In this document: positions 31,056-42,639 of the stretch, in pieces
Position numbering within the stretch: the first letter of the stretch is position 1
Layout of the letters: the number at the start of each line of letters is the position of its first letter
Source of the DNA: Chaetoderma sp. LZ-2023a
Taxonomy: Eukaryota; Mollusca; Caudofoveata; Chaetodermatida; Chaetodermatidae
NCBI GenBank assembly: GCA_034401795.1
Contig: JAVVLW010002772.1
Location: forward strand, 1 to 64,000
Reading direction: 5' to 3'
DNA: 64,000 bases
Program-made: the position numbers and the translations under genes
Notes under the pieces: model-generated
The model's input: only the letters and a program-made list of their open reading frames with translations
Database searches by the model: none
Told to the model about the DNA's origin: nothing

Positions 31056-31865
31056 ATGGACATTGAGGAAGTACTTCAAAATTTGGCCAGATTGTTGCAG
31101 CAGGGGCTTATTAGCCCTAACACTTTTGCCGAGAACCTGGCGGCTCTCCCTCCTGAGAAGCCAACCCCAGCCCCATGCAGGAAGCTATCAACCACTCCCG
31201 AGAAGCCAACCCCAGCCCCACGTAGGAAGCTGCCAACCACTCCCGAGAAGCCAAACCCAGCCCCACGCAGGAAGCTACCAACCACCCCAGAGAAGCCAAC
31301 CCCAGCTCTCCTTTCCGAGAAGCCCCCCCCTCACCCAGAACTAGAAACCCCACCCAAGTTCACAGATGAGGAGATTGACAGGTTTCTTGATGCTATATTC
31401 CAGGAAATGAGGGACATACCCCCAGGATTTGTGAAGGTCCCACATGCAATCCAGAACTATCTGCCGGGACATGGGGAAAAAGATCCAACAGCTTTCCTGG
31501 ATAAAAACCTGGACAAGATCGAGAGGAAGTTGATGGAAGAGGTCCTCGACCTGAAGGGGATGAAGTTGTGCCTTGGTCTAAAGATCACCCTCCACAAGGA
31601 GAAGAATGACGGGACAGAGGTCACCACAAATCCCCTGTTCTGGTCTAAGCAGCATGTCATCCTGAAGGCAAGCGATATTAGCGAGGCTGTGAAGGAGGCC
31701 AAAGCCAAGGTGCTGCAAGGCCTTGAGAACTACGCCTGCGATGGGTTTCGCTGGGCAGTCAACAAGGTTGATGCATTGTACCTCAACATCGCCAGATATC
31801 AACCACTACGTGGTGGGTCCTACACATCAATCTCCCCCCTTCGATTAAGTGAAAACGTGCCATGA
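31056..31865 (+). CDS. Polinton ORF with proline-rich repeats, upstream of polymerase
   Basis: It opens MDIEEVLQNLARLLQQGLIS. A 17-residue-period proline-rich repeat follows (EKPTPAPRRKLPTTPEK-like, about four units, roughly residues 30-90). The C-terminal part (LFWSKQHVILKASDISEAV, RWAVNKVDALYLNIARYQPL) resembles sequence found ahead of invertebrate Polinton polymerases. The function is unknown; virion or DNA binding are guesses. Confidence 0.55.
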   Translation: MDIEEVLQNLARLLQQGLISPNTFAENLAALPPEKPTPAPCRKLSTTPEKPTPAPRRKLPTTPEKPNPAPRRKLPTTPEKPTPALLSEKPPPHPELETPPKFTDEEIDRFLDAIFQEMRDIPPGFVKVPHAIQNYLPGHGEKDPTAFLDKNLDKIERKLMEEVLDLKGMKLCLGLKITLHKEKNDGTEVTTNPLFWSKQHVILKASDISEAVKEAKAKVLQGLENYACDGFRWAVNKVDALYLNIARYQPLRGGSYTSISPLRLSENVP

Positions 31866-34800
31866 TTAATTTCCCGAACAAAGATGATGACCACTGTCTT
31901 CGCTGGTCTCTCTTGGCTGCTGCTTATCATGGAGACAGTAATCCCCAGCAGACATAGAAGTATTTAGGGCACGGGGACACCCTTGAATTCAGCGGTGTAG
32001 ACTCTCCATCCCCTCTCCACCAGCTTAAGCGTGTTGAGCAGCAGAATGGCCTGGCCATTAATGTATTCGGGCATGACAAGGGTGTCTACCCACTGCAGCT
32101 GAGTGACGCTGATCCTGTCATTCCAAGGACAAATCTGCAGCTTATCGAGAAGGGTGGCAAGCAACACTATACCTGGATTAACGAGCTGAATCGTCTGCTC
32201 TATGATCAGAGTTGGTATAAAGGGAGAAAGCACTTCTGCGAGCGGTGTGTCCACTGTTATTCTCGCGAAGACCTTCTCATCAAGCACAAACCGGAGCGCT
32301 GCAGCATCAGTGACAGACCAATGCGCATAAGAATGCCTACAGAGGACAGGAAGATGCTACAGTTCACCAACCACCACAAGCAACTCAAGGTACCATTCAT
32401 TATCTATGCCGACTTTGAAGCCCTAACAATCAAGATTGAGGGGCCAGAGGCCAATCCAGCTCAAAGCAGCACACAGAAAATGCAACACCATGAGATGTGT
32501 GGGTTCTCATACATTGTGGTCCACTGTGACGGTGTCAGTGTACCACCAGTGCTGTATCGAGGAGAAGATGCAGCTAAGCACTTCCTGGATCGATTGGCAC
32601 GGGAAGAGACGATAACGGCTGTGCTCGCCCACCCTATGATGATGGAGATGCCTAGAGAGGACTGGCGAGCTCATAAAACTGTGGTCAGTTGACATGTGTG
32701 TGACAGACCATTAGATTGGGACAGTGTCAGAGATCACTGCCACATCACTGGTCTCTACCAGGGGACAACACACAATGTGTGTAATCTAAAGCTGCGCCTC
32801 AACCCTAGGACCACCACCATCCCGGCCGTGTTCCACAACCTGCGTGGGTATGATTCTCACCTCATCATACAGGCCATCTCCCAAACAGAGGGACAAATCA
32901 ACTGCATCTGCAACAATATGGAGAATTACATCTCCTTCAGCCTCTGTCAGCTGCGGTTCATCGACTCAACCCAGTTCCTCCCAGCATCACTTGACAAGCT
33001 GGTAGCTAGTTCCACAACATTCCCACTTACAAAACAGTATGAACCTAGCACTTCCAAGCATGAGCTCCTGCTCCGCAAGGGTGTATACCCCTATGAGCAC
33101 ATGGATCGGTGGCACCATTTCAATGAGACCTCTCTCCCATCTCAAACTCCTTTCTACAGTAAACTCTCTGGCGAGGGAATATCTGACAGCGACTACAACC
33201 ACGCACAGGCTGTCTGGGCCTAGTTCGGATGCCAGACCATGGAAGACTATCATCACCTCTATCTGCCGCCTGACACTCTGCTCCTTGCAGATGTCTTTGA
33301 GAACTTCCGCATCACATGCCTCCAGCAGTATCGTCTGGACCCAGCACACTATTACACAAGCCTGAGGTTGAGCTGGGATGCATTTCTAAGGAAGACAGCT
33401 GTGGAGCTAGAGCTCCTCACTGACTACGACCTGCATCTCTTCATAGAGAAAGGACTCAGGGGTGGCGTATCAGTGGTCAGCAAATGCTATGCTAAGGCAA
33501 ACAACCCATACATAGTTGGCTATAATCCACAACAGCTGACAAGCCACACCATGTATCTGGACACTAACAATCTCTATGGCTGGGCAATGAGCCAACACCT
33601 ACTGACTGGGGGGGGGGGGGGGGGGTTTGAGTGGGTGGAGGACATTGATGTCAGAGATTACACAACATCCCGATGATGATGAAAAAGGCTACATCCTAGA
33701 GGTTGACCTTGAGTACCCATAAGAGCTGCTTGACATACACAATGCCTACCCGCTGGTGCCTGAATGGATGAAGGTAAAGGGAGAGTGGCTCTCAGAGTAT
33801 CAGTGTGTATTGGGTGAGTCGAAAGCGGAGATGGCCGCAGAAAAACTGGTGCCTAACCTGAGAGACAAAGAACAGTACATTCTCCACTACCGCAACCTGA
33901 AACTCTACCTCAGCCTGGGTATGAGGTTCAAGAAGGTGCACAGGGTTCTACACTTCAATCAGTCGCCGTGGATGGAGCCTTACATCCGACTCAAGACAGA
34001 GCTCCATAAGAAGGCCAACAGAGACTTTGAGAAGGATCTTTACAAGCTGATGAATAACGTTGTCTTTGGTAAGACCATGGAGAACTTGCGCAAGTGAGTG
34101 GATGTCAAGCTAGTGCGGTCATCGGAGGACAAGCTGCGCCGCCTAATAGCCAAGTCCAACTTCTCCCGGGTGAAGGTGTTCAATGATGATCTAGCTGCTC
34201 TCCACATGTATCAGACGAGCCTGCTGCTGAACCGCCCTGTCTATGTGGGAATGTCCATCCTGGACCTCTCGAAGCACCTCATGTATGACGTCTACTACAA
34301 CGACCTGAAGCGACTATAAGGTGCTAACTGTGAACTCCTATACACTGACACCGACAGCCTCCTGCTGGAGGTTCAGACAGAGGGCATCTACACTGACATG
34401 ACTGTGAGGCATGACCTCTATGACACAAGCGACAACCCAGTAACACACCCGCTACACAGTACTGCCAACAAGAAGGTCAAAAGAGTTTGTTGGCCTGCGC
34501 CCAAAGATGTACTCCATCAAGCGGCCTGATGAGCAGGAAGTCAAGAAGGCAAAGGGTGTGTGCAGGGCTGTGGTTAGACAGATTCGCCATGAGCAGTACA
34601 AGGAATGCCTCGAGCGAAAGGTCTTCCACTATGGTATGAACATGCGGCGAAGTGAGGGTCACCACCTCTATGGGGTCCACCAGACCAAAACAAGCCTCAG
34701 CCCCTCAGACACAAAGCGATGGATCGCTCCCAATGGTATTCACACCCTGGCTTATGGTCACAAGGATGTCATCACTCCAATGGATGCTTTCATCGGAGAG

Positions 34801-34870
34801 CTGCTGGTACGAGCATCATGTGACATGTTCAACCGACGATCAGTGGATGTCTACTCTCCGGGGTGGAGGT
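31866..34870 (+). pseudogene. Polinton protein-primed DNA polymerase B region
   Basis: Motifs in order: exonuclease-type VPFIIYADFEALT, HCHITG-type zinc-like segment, FHNLRGYDSHLI, the polymerase region with YLDTNNLYGWAMSQ, ANRDFEKDLYKLMNNVVFGK, and YTDTDSLL. These are hallmarks of the Polinton family B polymerase, which replicates the element from a protein primer. It is broken at many points. Confidence 0.9.
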
Positions 34871-35760
34871 AGCTGGGTGTCTGTAGGGATAAGCTGAAGC
34901 TCCTCTCGTACAAATGGTCGCCTAGGACTGCTCTCTGACCATGCCAGATAGTACAGCGTAGGCTGTCCAGCCGTCTCCATATACCTGTCAATCTTGTGTA
35001 CATCTATCGACCAGTTGGGGTGTTGCCTGCCTACGACCACCCTCCACCTCGCCAGGCTCATTCAAATACCAAACCAGGGAATCGGATGGAAGTCTGTCCT
35101 CCGAGCACAGCTCTTGAACAGAGCATCGAGGTTGGGCCACAGAGGATTGCTGATTGGCCTTGACTGGCTTCTGTCCTATCAGCCTAGTAACCTTAGCATT
35201 GGATCTCTCCACCACAATGGGCAATCCTCTCACTCATACTCTGGAACGACCGCCCGCTGGGACAGTCATCTCCTGAGCATACTGATGTGGGAACTGCCTC
35301 TCTGCCAGTGTCCGGTTCCACCGCTCGACGATAGCCTGGGCACGGTGATGTCTCACATCACCTCCCCCTAATCGCCACACTATGTTTCCGCATGAGGGCC
35401 GCAGTTTCACCTCTAAACTCCTTACTCTCATCCACTTGCAGCAACTCTGGCCACTGGCGGGGATTTTGCGGGTCCTTATAGATACTCTGGAACACGGCAG
35501 CCACCTGACCCACGAACTTATCCGTGAGAGGCACTGCCGCCTTGTACCTACTGGCGACATCGATGATGGCAAGGGCGTACTTGTAGTTCTTGCATGTTCC
35601 TCTGGAACAGACCCGCTCAGGCAGAAGGAAAAACACATCAGCCTGATGGACAGGTTCATCGAAGTGTGCATACCGAATGTGCCGTGGATGCGGTCTGTAG
35701 ATCTGCCACATCGCCTGTCTGGTAAGCCACCGGCTAACCATTTCCAAGGTGAATCAGCTG
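34871..35760 (-). pseudogene. Polinton retroviral-like integrase region
   Basis: Minus-strand sequence includes YALAIIDVASRYKAAVPLTD, LLQVDESKEFRGETAALMRK and AIVERWNRTLAERQF, the DDE catalytic core pattern of Polinton integrases. It inserts element DNA. It is broken. Confidence 0.88.
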
Positions 35761-36226
35761 CTGGAGTTATGCTCTACACGCGTTCAAGCTGAATACCTCC
35801 ATTTTGCGAGAAGTGAACCTTGGTATATCCAAAGTACAACACAGTTACTTCGACCCACCGAGTGCCCCTCGCTCTCCATGCAGGTTCCCAACATGAAAGC
35901 TGAGCTGGTTGCCATAGTTAGGCAGGATGTACCTTCCTCCGAGGTGGCACTGACCTTCGAGCGCTGACTCGAGAACCTCGTGGCCTCTGATCAGGTGGAG
36001 TATGGCATATGACTTCGTTTTCTGTCGATAGAGACAGCAATCAGCCAGATCGCACACCTCACCGAGTACGTTGTCCCAGCCACCACAAGTTTAAGTCGTC
36101 TAGCTCCCCCACTTCTTGGACCAACCATCCCTTCTGAACCAAGACTGCTACGGCTACGCAGTCCAAAGCACCTCGTTGCAACATCAACTCTAGACACTGG
36201 TCAGCCGTGGCCTGGACCTGCTGATG
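35761..36226. other. Polinton segment without assignable gene
   Basis: Only short open stretches; probably the worn upstream part of the integrase or a lost gene. Confidence 0.4.
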
Positions 36227-36865
36227 CTATTGCTCTACATGTAGGATTCGTTGTCTAGAGCCCGCATGTTTTAGTTCCTGGTTGTTCTCATGATGCCAGA
36301 CCTGAAGTCGTGGAGAGGTCATCGTTACATCTGTAAGATGTTCGGTGTACACCTGGAGGAACAGCTTGTCCTGCATCAGGGCCAGGTTCACATGTGTGTT
36401 CTCGAGGAGGGAGAAGAGTGGCACTGCAACAGGTGTTTCTATGTCTGGTTGTAAGTCAAATTCTGTGAAGCCTTCATTACATCCGATGGCATAGTACCTT
36501 TTCCCCTTCGCGTAATACGAAGGTCCATGGGCCAGTGGAGCCAGGACCCGGTACTCATCATTCACATACGTGGTGTCCAGGGTGTTATTGCTCTGCAGAA
36601 TCTCCCACCTGCTCACCACTCGCGGGAGCTCTACCTTCTTCGCCTCTGTGCTCTTAACCTTGAAGTTGAGTGTCATACATCTAATCTCATGGATCTGTCC
36701 CGAGAGGGCGAAGTCGATGAACTTCCCCGCTGTGGATAGAGGGTTCGCATCATGGATACTAGGTCGAATGACTGTCAGACAGTCCTTCCGAGGATCAGTG
36801 TGGTGCGAGGCCGCAGGTTCAACTGCCCCATCTTGATGCTGTACATACTGCTGCATGTTTAACAT
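36227..36865 (-). CDS. Polinton candidate capsid-type gene
   Basis: 212 residues with strand-rich composition (GKFIDFALSGQIHEIRCMTL, YVNDEYRVLAPLAHGPSYYA, LFLQVYTEHLTDV). The position between integrase and ATPase and the texture fit a jelly-roll capsid protein, but I cannot confirm the fold from sequence alone; it is shorter than usual Polinton major capsids. Confidence 0.4.
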   Translation of the reverse strand: MLNMQQYVQHQDGAVEPAASHHTDPRKDCLTVIRPSIHDANPLSTAGKFIDFALSGQIHEIRCMTLNFKVKSTEAKKVELPRVVSRWEILQSNNTLDTTYVNDEYRVLAPLAHGPSYYAKGKRYYAIGCNEGFTEFDLQPDIETPVAVPLFSLLENTHVNLALMQDKLFLQVYTEHLTDVTMTSPRLQVWHHENNQELKHAGSRQRILHVEQ

Positions 36866-36887
36866 CTAGGTATATACAGGTTTTTAA

Positions 36888-37560
36888 ATGGCGATTGATA
36901 AAGTACTACTTCATGAGCTCATCTTCGGTCAGCAGAAGAAACTTGTATCACCCTCCAAGAAGAAACCAGTACAGCTGCCGATTGACAGGGTCCGACAACT
37001 ACTTCGTGACATCAACATTATCCACGAGCGAGCCAAGGTCCCACCTCTGTCTGATGCAAAGATACTGACTGCCATAGAGGAGACCACACCAACCCATAGT
37101 ACGAAGGAATTATTGACTCGGATGCTCTACCGGAAGTTTGACAGTGCCCAGGGCAGGTCACTAGACACCCACTAAGAGTCCTGTAATTCAAGCTATCCAG
37201 AAAGCTAGGGTTGATCCCAAAGATCTCCTAATGATAGGGAAGTGGGCTGGTGTATTCGATATCCACACTGATGATGTACACTGGATGTTGGATAATATAC
37301 AGACTAGAGCCACAGATTACTTCCGAGTGGAGATAAGTACAGTTGTCACTGCGGGCCGTGAGGCTGGGCATGCCACTGGTCACACCAAAGGTAGAGGAGG
37401 GGTTGGCCGCCGGCCACAAGGAGGCCGCTGAGCACATATTCAATGAAAGAGGGCGCGAGCGGCTGGCGAGAGAAGAGGTATTTACAATATTCCCCGCCAA
37501 GAACAACCAGGACTACCTCATCAAAACTGTTCTCAAGGCAGATGCTAAGAGGTCATAGCT
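36888..37560 (+). pseudogene. Polinton unassigned gene
   Basis: It opens MAIDKVLLHELIFGQQKKLV; a lysine-rich patch SPSKKKPVQLP and later WAGVFDIHTDDVHWMLDNIQ. Broken. The function is unknown. Confidence 0.4.
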
Positions 37561-37791
37561 CAAGTGGGTCTTCCGCGAGAAGTTTCAGAAGAATAGTCAG
37601 GGCATCTGATCCTGAGTGGGAGATGCTTCAAGCTGGTGAAGTTCCTCAAGCTTCTGAAGAAATTCCTCAAGCTTCTGACAAAGTATCCCCGCCGCTACTA
37701 CTACTACTGTCGCGGCTCAGCTTCCTGAGCTAATGCTTTCGCTTTAGCTTCCTGGCGGGATCCAGCTTGTAGCTGAAGTTTTCTGCTTTCT

Positions 37792-38643
37792 TCAGAGAAG
37801 GCTTGAAGTGTGACAGCTCACCTGTCTCCTTGTTGCTGAAGATGAATTGGTACCATTGACCCACACTCTGTACTCGCGCGACGAAGTCCCGTTTGGTCTC
37901 ATTGAGGTCAGGCTGTCATAAATGGTCTCCAGCACGGCATGCCCACACTCCATGCTGAAGTACAGTAACCGAGCATTGTCGGATATCTGGCGAGATCTCA
38001 CAGGTGTACTTCTGAAAGAGAATGAAGACAGTCATCTTGGTGTGATGGAATGCGCCTTGTGATGTCGCTGAGATAGGTGACCGTCTTCTGGTCCATTGCA
38101 GGGTTATCGATGACTAGAATAAGTCGGTCTGTCAGTAGAGCTGCTAGCAGCTTCTCCATTAGTGCCTGTAGGTTCCGCGTTTTGGCTATTGGGCCCTTAT
38201 ACCACTGGTCGTTGTCATCGACAGCGTCAACAGCAGAGCCGGACACCAGGAGTATGTAGCGATCACACAGATGTTCTGCCAGCAAGGCGCGCAACAAGAT
38301 GTTTTTTCCGTGTCCCAAAGGAGCGATGATCAATACCATCTGCTCCGCATCGGCCGGTCTACTGCTGCATGGTACGGACATGTTGTGCATGCGCGTGAAG
38401 GATAGTCAGCACCAGTTTGGCTGTAGCCTCGTCTATATCTGGGATTTTAAATGGAAGCACTTCCTGTATGAGCTCTATTGCCTGCAGGACCAGCATCCTT
38501 GTACCACTGGCCGAGACAAATGATGTGATGGCGGTGTCAATCATGAAATCCCAACAACAGCTGAGAAGGTAATGTAGAGGGCCTGTGTCAGATGTAGTGT
38601 TCAGAACATCGAGTACCGGTATGAGGCAAGCACATGAGGTCAT
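37792..38643 (-). pseudogene. Polinton packaging ATPase region
   Basis: A Walker A-like LIIAPLGHGKNILLRALLAE and a Walker B-like RLILVIDNPA in the expected order match the FtsK/HerA-type ATPase that Polintons and adenovirus-like viruses use for genome packaging. Broken. Confidence 0.65.
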
Positions 38644-38689
38644 GTCTATTAAGAGGTCTTAAACGGCAAGCCGAAGAACCCTGACTTCT

Positions 38690-39100
38690 TCACCTCGGGG
38701 AGTTGGCGTTTAGAGGCAGCCCCTTTTTCACCATCGACGCTAACACCGTGATCCTACCAATCTTTAGATTATTTCCATCCAGTCGGAAGGAGCTTCTGCT
38801 CTTGAACAGGTCCTGAACGAGCTCATGTGCCTGAGATTCAGCCAACAGCTTGATGGCTCCTTCATCACTCGTCCCAAGGGCACCTTTGACAATTAGCCTG
38901 TCCTCTAGTGTCATGCCTTTGTATGCAGCAGTGGCACTGTTAAGGGCCGAGGCTCCTATGGATTGTACATTTCCAATGAGGTCTCTGACTGGTACGGTAC
39001 CACAGATTTCCCGTGGTTTACACTTCTCATCGAAGTCCATGAAGGAGATGGGGGCAACAGTGTCCTCCGAGCCGAGGCGTGCCTCACCTAAGTGGGCCAA
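38690..39100 (-). CDS. Polinton unassigned ORF
   Basis: 136 residues opening MAHLGEARLGSEDTVAPISF, alanine/leucine-rich helical centre (SIGASALNSATAAYKGMTLE). I do not recognise it. It is minus-strand, in line with the ATPase, suggesting a shared late transcript. Confidence 0.45.
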   Translation of the reverse strand: MAHLGEARLGSEDTVAPISFMDFDEKCKPREICGTVPVRDLIGNVQSIGASALNSATAAYKGMTLEDRLIVKGALGTSDEGAIKLLAESQAHELVQDLFKSRSSFRLDGNNLKIGRITVLASMVKKGLPLNANSPR

Positions 39101-39468
39101 CTCCCCAATCTCCTTGCTTTCTAGGTCTGTAAGTGATAGACATTGCTGGGTATATATAGTGGCTTAAACCTAGTCATATCCCCAGTGAAACAGATGGGCA
39201 TAGGTAGACCAGGCAGTGGGCCAAGGAAAGGGGCATGCCTTGTGGGCTAACCACCATTTCTGAGCCTTGGAAATCCTCAGTCTGTGTGATCGACTATGCA
39301 CTACCGACTCTGGCATAGCCCACCATGCCACATAGGCTACTGTTGTGTCATGGACCTGCCAGGCTTCCATTATATATACCCGTCTTAGAGCTAGACATAG
39401 GCCATGATGATCTCAGCCATAGCACTCATCGCTAGCCCTTGAAACGTGGCTTCCATTAGAGGAAGTGT
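39101..39468. other. Polinton spacer
   Basis: No gene is seen; only short open stretches. Confidence 0.4.
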
Positions 39469-39865
39469 TCACCCATAATCTTGGCAGGAACAGTATAGGA
39501 GGCACCACCGATGGCGATCTTTGGGATCAGTGACTCCAGCAGCAGGAATAACCTCATTACCAACCGTCATCTTTACCACGGCCACATTCGCGGCCACGTT
39601 ACTGGCGACATGAATGGCCAGGGGCTTAGCCTGTGTCAGTAGCTGCTGGGTCTTGCTTTTGAGCAGCTTCTCCACCTTCTGGAGACTCGTCTGGCTCTCC
39701 GGGAGTTGCTTTACAATCTGTACCATTGATGTCATTGATTAAGCCCAGAGTATACAACACATTTAAACGTGTATGCTCCACCTCGAGAGCGCTAAGCAGC
39801 TCTAACGAGTCTGCATCTGTCAGCTGCATAGATTGGTACCTGGAAATATCCATAGCACTATACAT
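39469..39865 (-). pseudogene. Polinton unassigned gene
   Basis: Pieces include DISRYQSMQLTDADSLELLS and an alanine/valine-rich HVASNVAANVAVVKMTVGNE that might be membrane-active. Broken. The function is unknown. Confidence 0.35.
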
Positions 39866-39878
39866 AGCGGTTTAAACC

Positions 39879-40274
39879 ATGGACGTATGCACTAAGTACT
39901 ATGAAGTCTTCCGCACCGAATTGAAGGGCTACAAGAAGAAGTCACCAGATGAGCTCGCCAAGCTCTCTAATGCTGAGGTAACAGAGGAGCTGACAGCTGT
40001 GAAGCTCTACCTAGGATTTGGTACGGGGCAGATCTGCTTCGTCGAATACCTCATTATGGGTGGCAGTGTCATTGAGAAGCTCCTGCGTACTAAGGGATTT
40101 TACAAGGATCGGGAGTATCTGTCGGACATGTTCCAGCAGTTGCAGGCATCCATGGCATCGCCCGACTTGAATAAGGTGCTGCGCTACTACAAGCTGGAAA
40201 AAGGCTGTACCACCAAACCATACAGTCCTTGGATGTGTATGCGTGTTTGGGGGCTGTCGGGCAGGCCAAGCTAG
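39879..40274 (+). CDS. Polinton unassigned ORF
   Basis: 131 residues opening MDVCTKYYEVFRTELKGYKK, mostly helical (KSPDELAKLSNAEVTEELTA). It is transcribed away from its minus-strand neighbour, with only 13 bp between the two starts, so a shared promoter region is likely. The function is unknown. Confidence 0.45.
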   Translation: MDVCTKYYEVFRTELKGYKKKSPDELAKLSNAEVTEELTAVKLYLGFGTGQICFVEYLIMGGSVIEKLLRTKGFYKDREYLSDMFQQLQASMASPDLNKVLRYYKLEKGCTTKPYSPWMCMRVWGLSGRPS

Positions 40275-40586
40275 TTCAAGCAATCTCATTTGCCATGAAT
40301 CCGGCACCGGAAGAGAGTCAGGATAATCTATTGCTTGAAGAGCTGGATCTACTAGTGGCGGAGAAGACTGGTGATGAGCACAGCAATAGCCAGACCTGAC
40401 ACCACTTGTAGGGCTATCGTCCTACTAGCACTGCGGGGCGGGGTGGTGGGTGTCAGCATGGGTCGCTGTTTGTCATCCAGCACTCTGTGTGTCATAACCA
40501 TGGTAGCACTGGCCCTCGTAGGAGACCACGGGGACCTAGGTGTTATGGGCATCGGGACGACATGCGCGGCCGAGTTGATGTCAGTG

Positions 40587-41648
40587 TTAAACACAAAGTG
40601 GACACCGGGGGAAATTTCCGTCAACTATCATGTTGTTATAACCCCTGACCACCAGGTCCTCAATATTCACGATCAGGTTGCTCGGAATAAGCCGCAGGTG
40701 TGGAGATAAGGCAAAGTCCAGCTGGAGGCGGGCCTTCTGTAAGGCGTGCTGGAACTTGGTAATGAGGCTGTTAGGGTCTGCAATGATGATCATATCCTCG
40801 ATGAGACTGCTATACAGAGCCTGCACCTCTTTGCCACTCACCCCGTCTATAGAGTGACGCAGCTTGGTCTGGGACTTCAGAAGACAATAACATAATGCTT
40901 CTAAGGACTGGTTGATTCGAACGATCCCCGCTGGTGTAAGCCCTGAGGTTGTGTCTGGGATAAAGTATTTCCAGGCATCTGGGTGGTCTTGCCTGATGCT
41001 GGTTATGTGCATATCCTGCACCCTCACTCCAGGCTCCGAGTCTGGATCGAATGAGAATGTTGCTGTCTTCCAACAGCCGATTTTCCGTGGTGTTTGACAG
41101 GGGAAGCCTGGGTAGTCTTGTCTCGGGTCACCATACATAATGCCCAGGCCCTTGTCACCACCATTCCACCGATAGTCTGAGTGGGCGTTGAACTGGAGTC
41201 TACTGGCTGCTGAAGCTAGCGGTTCCCGTGGGCTGTGAGTTGAACTCATTCGTATCAGGCAGGCTTGCAACCAGCTCATGGAGGATCCATCTCACCATGT
41301 AGTACACATAGAATCTGAGACAGCTGGAAATGAGCACAGCTTCGGGGGTACCAGAATAGGAGTGCAGCAAACCCGCGCCAATGGCGCATCCTGTTGTGGC
41401 ACACCACACGACAAAGTTCAGGTATGAGCTTTCTTCGCATCCTTGATGGTGATTGCAAGGTTGGTCAGTGGTCGTGGATTGATGGAGAAGCTGATGCGGG
41501 ACCATCGATCGCCTGCGATCGAAATAGATGTTAGGTCTGGTATGTCATCCAGGAGGCCACGTAGTCCAGCTCTCGAGCGGGTCCAGTGTGTACCCAAGAG
41601 GGGCAGTTGGCTCTGCTCAATTGTTGTGAGGTTTGTCGGGAAGGCCAT
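40587..41648 (-). pseudogene. Polinton unassigned structural-type gene
   Basis: It includes DYRWNGGDKGLGIMYGDPRQ, QDHPDAWKYFIPDTTSGLTP and FALSPHLRLIPSNLIVNIED, strand-rich sequence that could be a minor capsid protein. Broken. The assignment is by texture and context only. Confidence 0.35.
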
Positions 41649-41696
41649 CCATAGTAGTCATCTTAAAGCCGCTGTTCCAGCCGTAGACACAACACA

Positions 41697-42560
41697 CTAT
41701 TTGACACCGTTGAGATCTTCGATGCGGCCCTGCCGCAGCATCTCGTTTTTTAACTCCTCAATGTCCACCCGGCCACTGGAGCCTTTGAGGTATTGCTGGC
41801 GCACTTTTGGTTTCTCTGTGCGGTACAGGGTTTGGAGCTTCAATATATGGTGGTACGCTTCATCACTGACTTGCCCATCCTGGAGAGCTTTGCTGACAGA
41901 CTGATTGATAGCCTGTAGGCTGCTCTGTGCCAGTGTTACATACTTAGCATGCTTCTCCAGCATCCTGGTGATCTGACGCTGTCCAACCGCCAAGCTGGTG
42001 GCCAGGACAGTAGTGGCAAGCGTCACTCCAACCAGCGGGATAGCGACGATAGCACCCACCCCTGTAGCGAGGGTGGCAACGACCGCGACACCAGCACTAG
42101 CTCCAATCACACCCGCAACTGTGGTTGTGCGTGCTAGACTGTTGTAGACTATTTTATATCGCCAGCGTGTTCTGCTGTACTTTTCTGTCTCATGAACAAG
42201 ATTCTGTCCGATGGTGTCAATCTGCTGGAGTCGCCAGCTGTGTACTGTACCACCCTCCTCAGGTGCTAAGGTGGGATATAGTTCAGACTGCTTTCGCCAC
42301 TCCGATTTATCCATGGTATACCTAGGTCTTAAACTCGTGCCATCACCTGTAGGATCTGTTGATGAGTCATTGTGGGATTCATCTTGGAGAGCCTGGCGAA
42401 CCGAAAGAGCTTGTTGGTGTGGAAGCATACCTCCCTCATCCAGCACAATGTCAGGGGCCAGTAGCTTGCGCAGCCATGACATCTGGAACTTCACCTTGTC
42501 ACTCTGATAGTACGCCTGCCGTTGGTGGAATTCTTGGATTTCTACTTCTCCTCTTCCCAC
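41697..42560 (-). CDS. Polinton ORF with central hydrophobic segment
   Basis: 287 residues. A strongly hydrophobic glycine/alanine/valine run (VAGVIGASAGVAVVATLATG and VGAIVAIPLVGVTLATTVLA, about residues 145-195) looks like a paired membrane segment; the flanks are charged and helical. It could be a virion membrane or fusion-type protein. The family was not recognised. Confidence 0.5.
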   Translation of the reverse strand: MGRGEVEIQEFHQRQAYYQSDKVKFQMSWLRKLLAPDIVLDEGGMLPHQQALSVRQALQDESHNDSSTDPTGDGTSLRPRYTMDKSEWRKQSELYPTLAPEEGGTVHSWRLQQIDTIGQNLVHETEKYSRTRWRYKIVYNSLARTTTVAGVIGASAGVAVVATLATGVGAIVAIPLVGVTLATTVLATSLAVGQRQITRMLEKHAKYVTLAQSSLQAINQSVSKALQDGQVSDEAYHHILKLQTLYRTEKPKVRQQYLKGSSGRVDIEELKNEMLRQGRIEDLNGVK

Positions 42561-42639
42561 GGCAAGACTTCTACAGACTCATAACACTCGTCATCCAAGT
42601 AATAATACAAGTTTGGCCCTACAACGCACTCCTCCTGCC

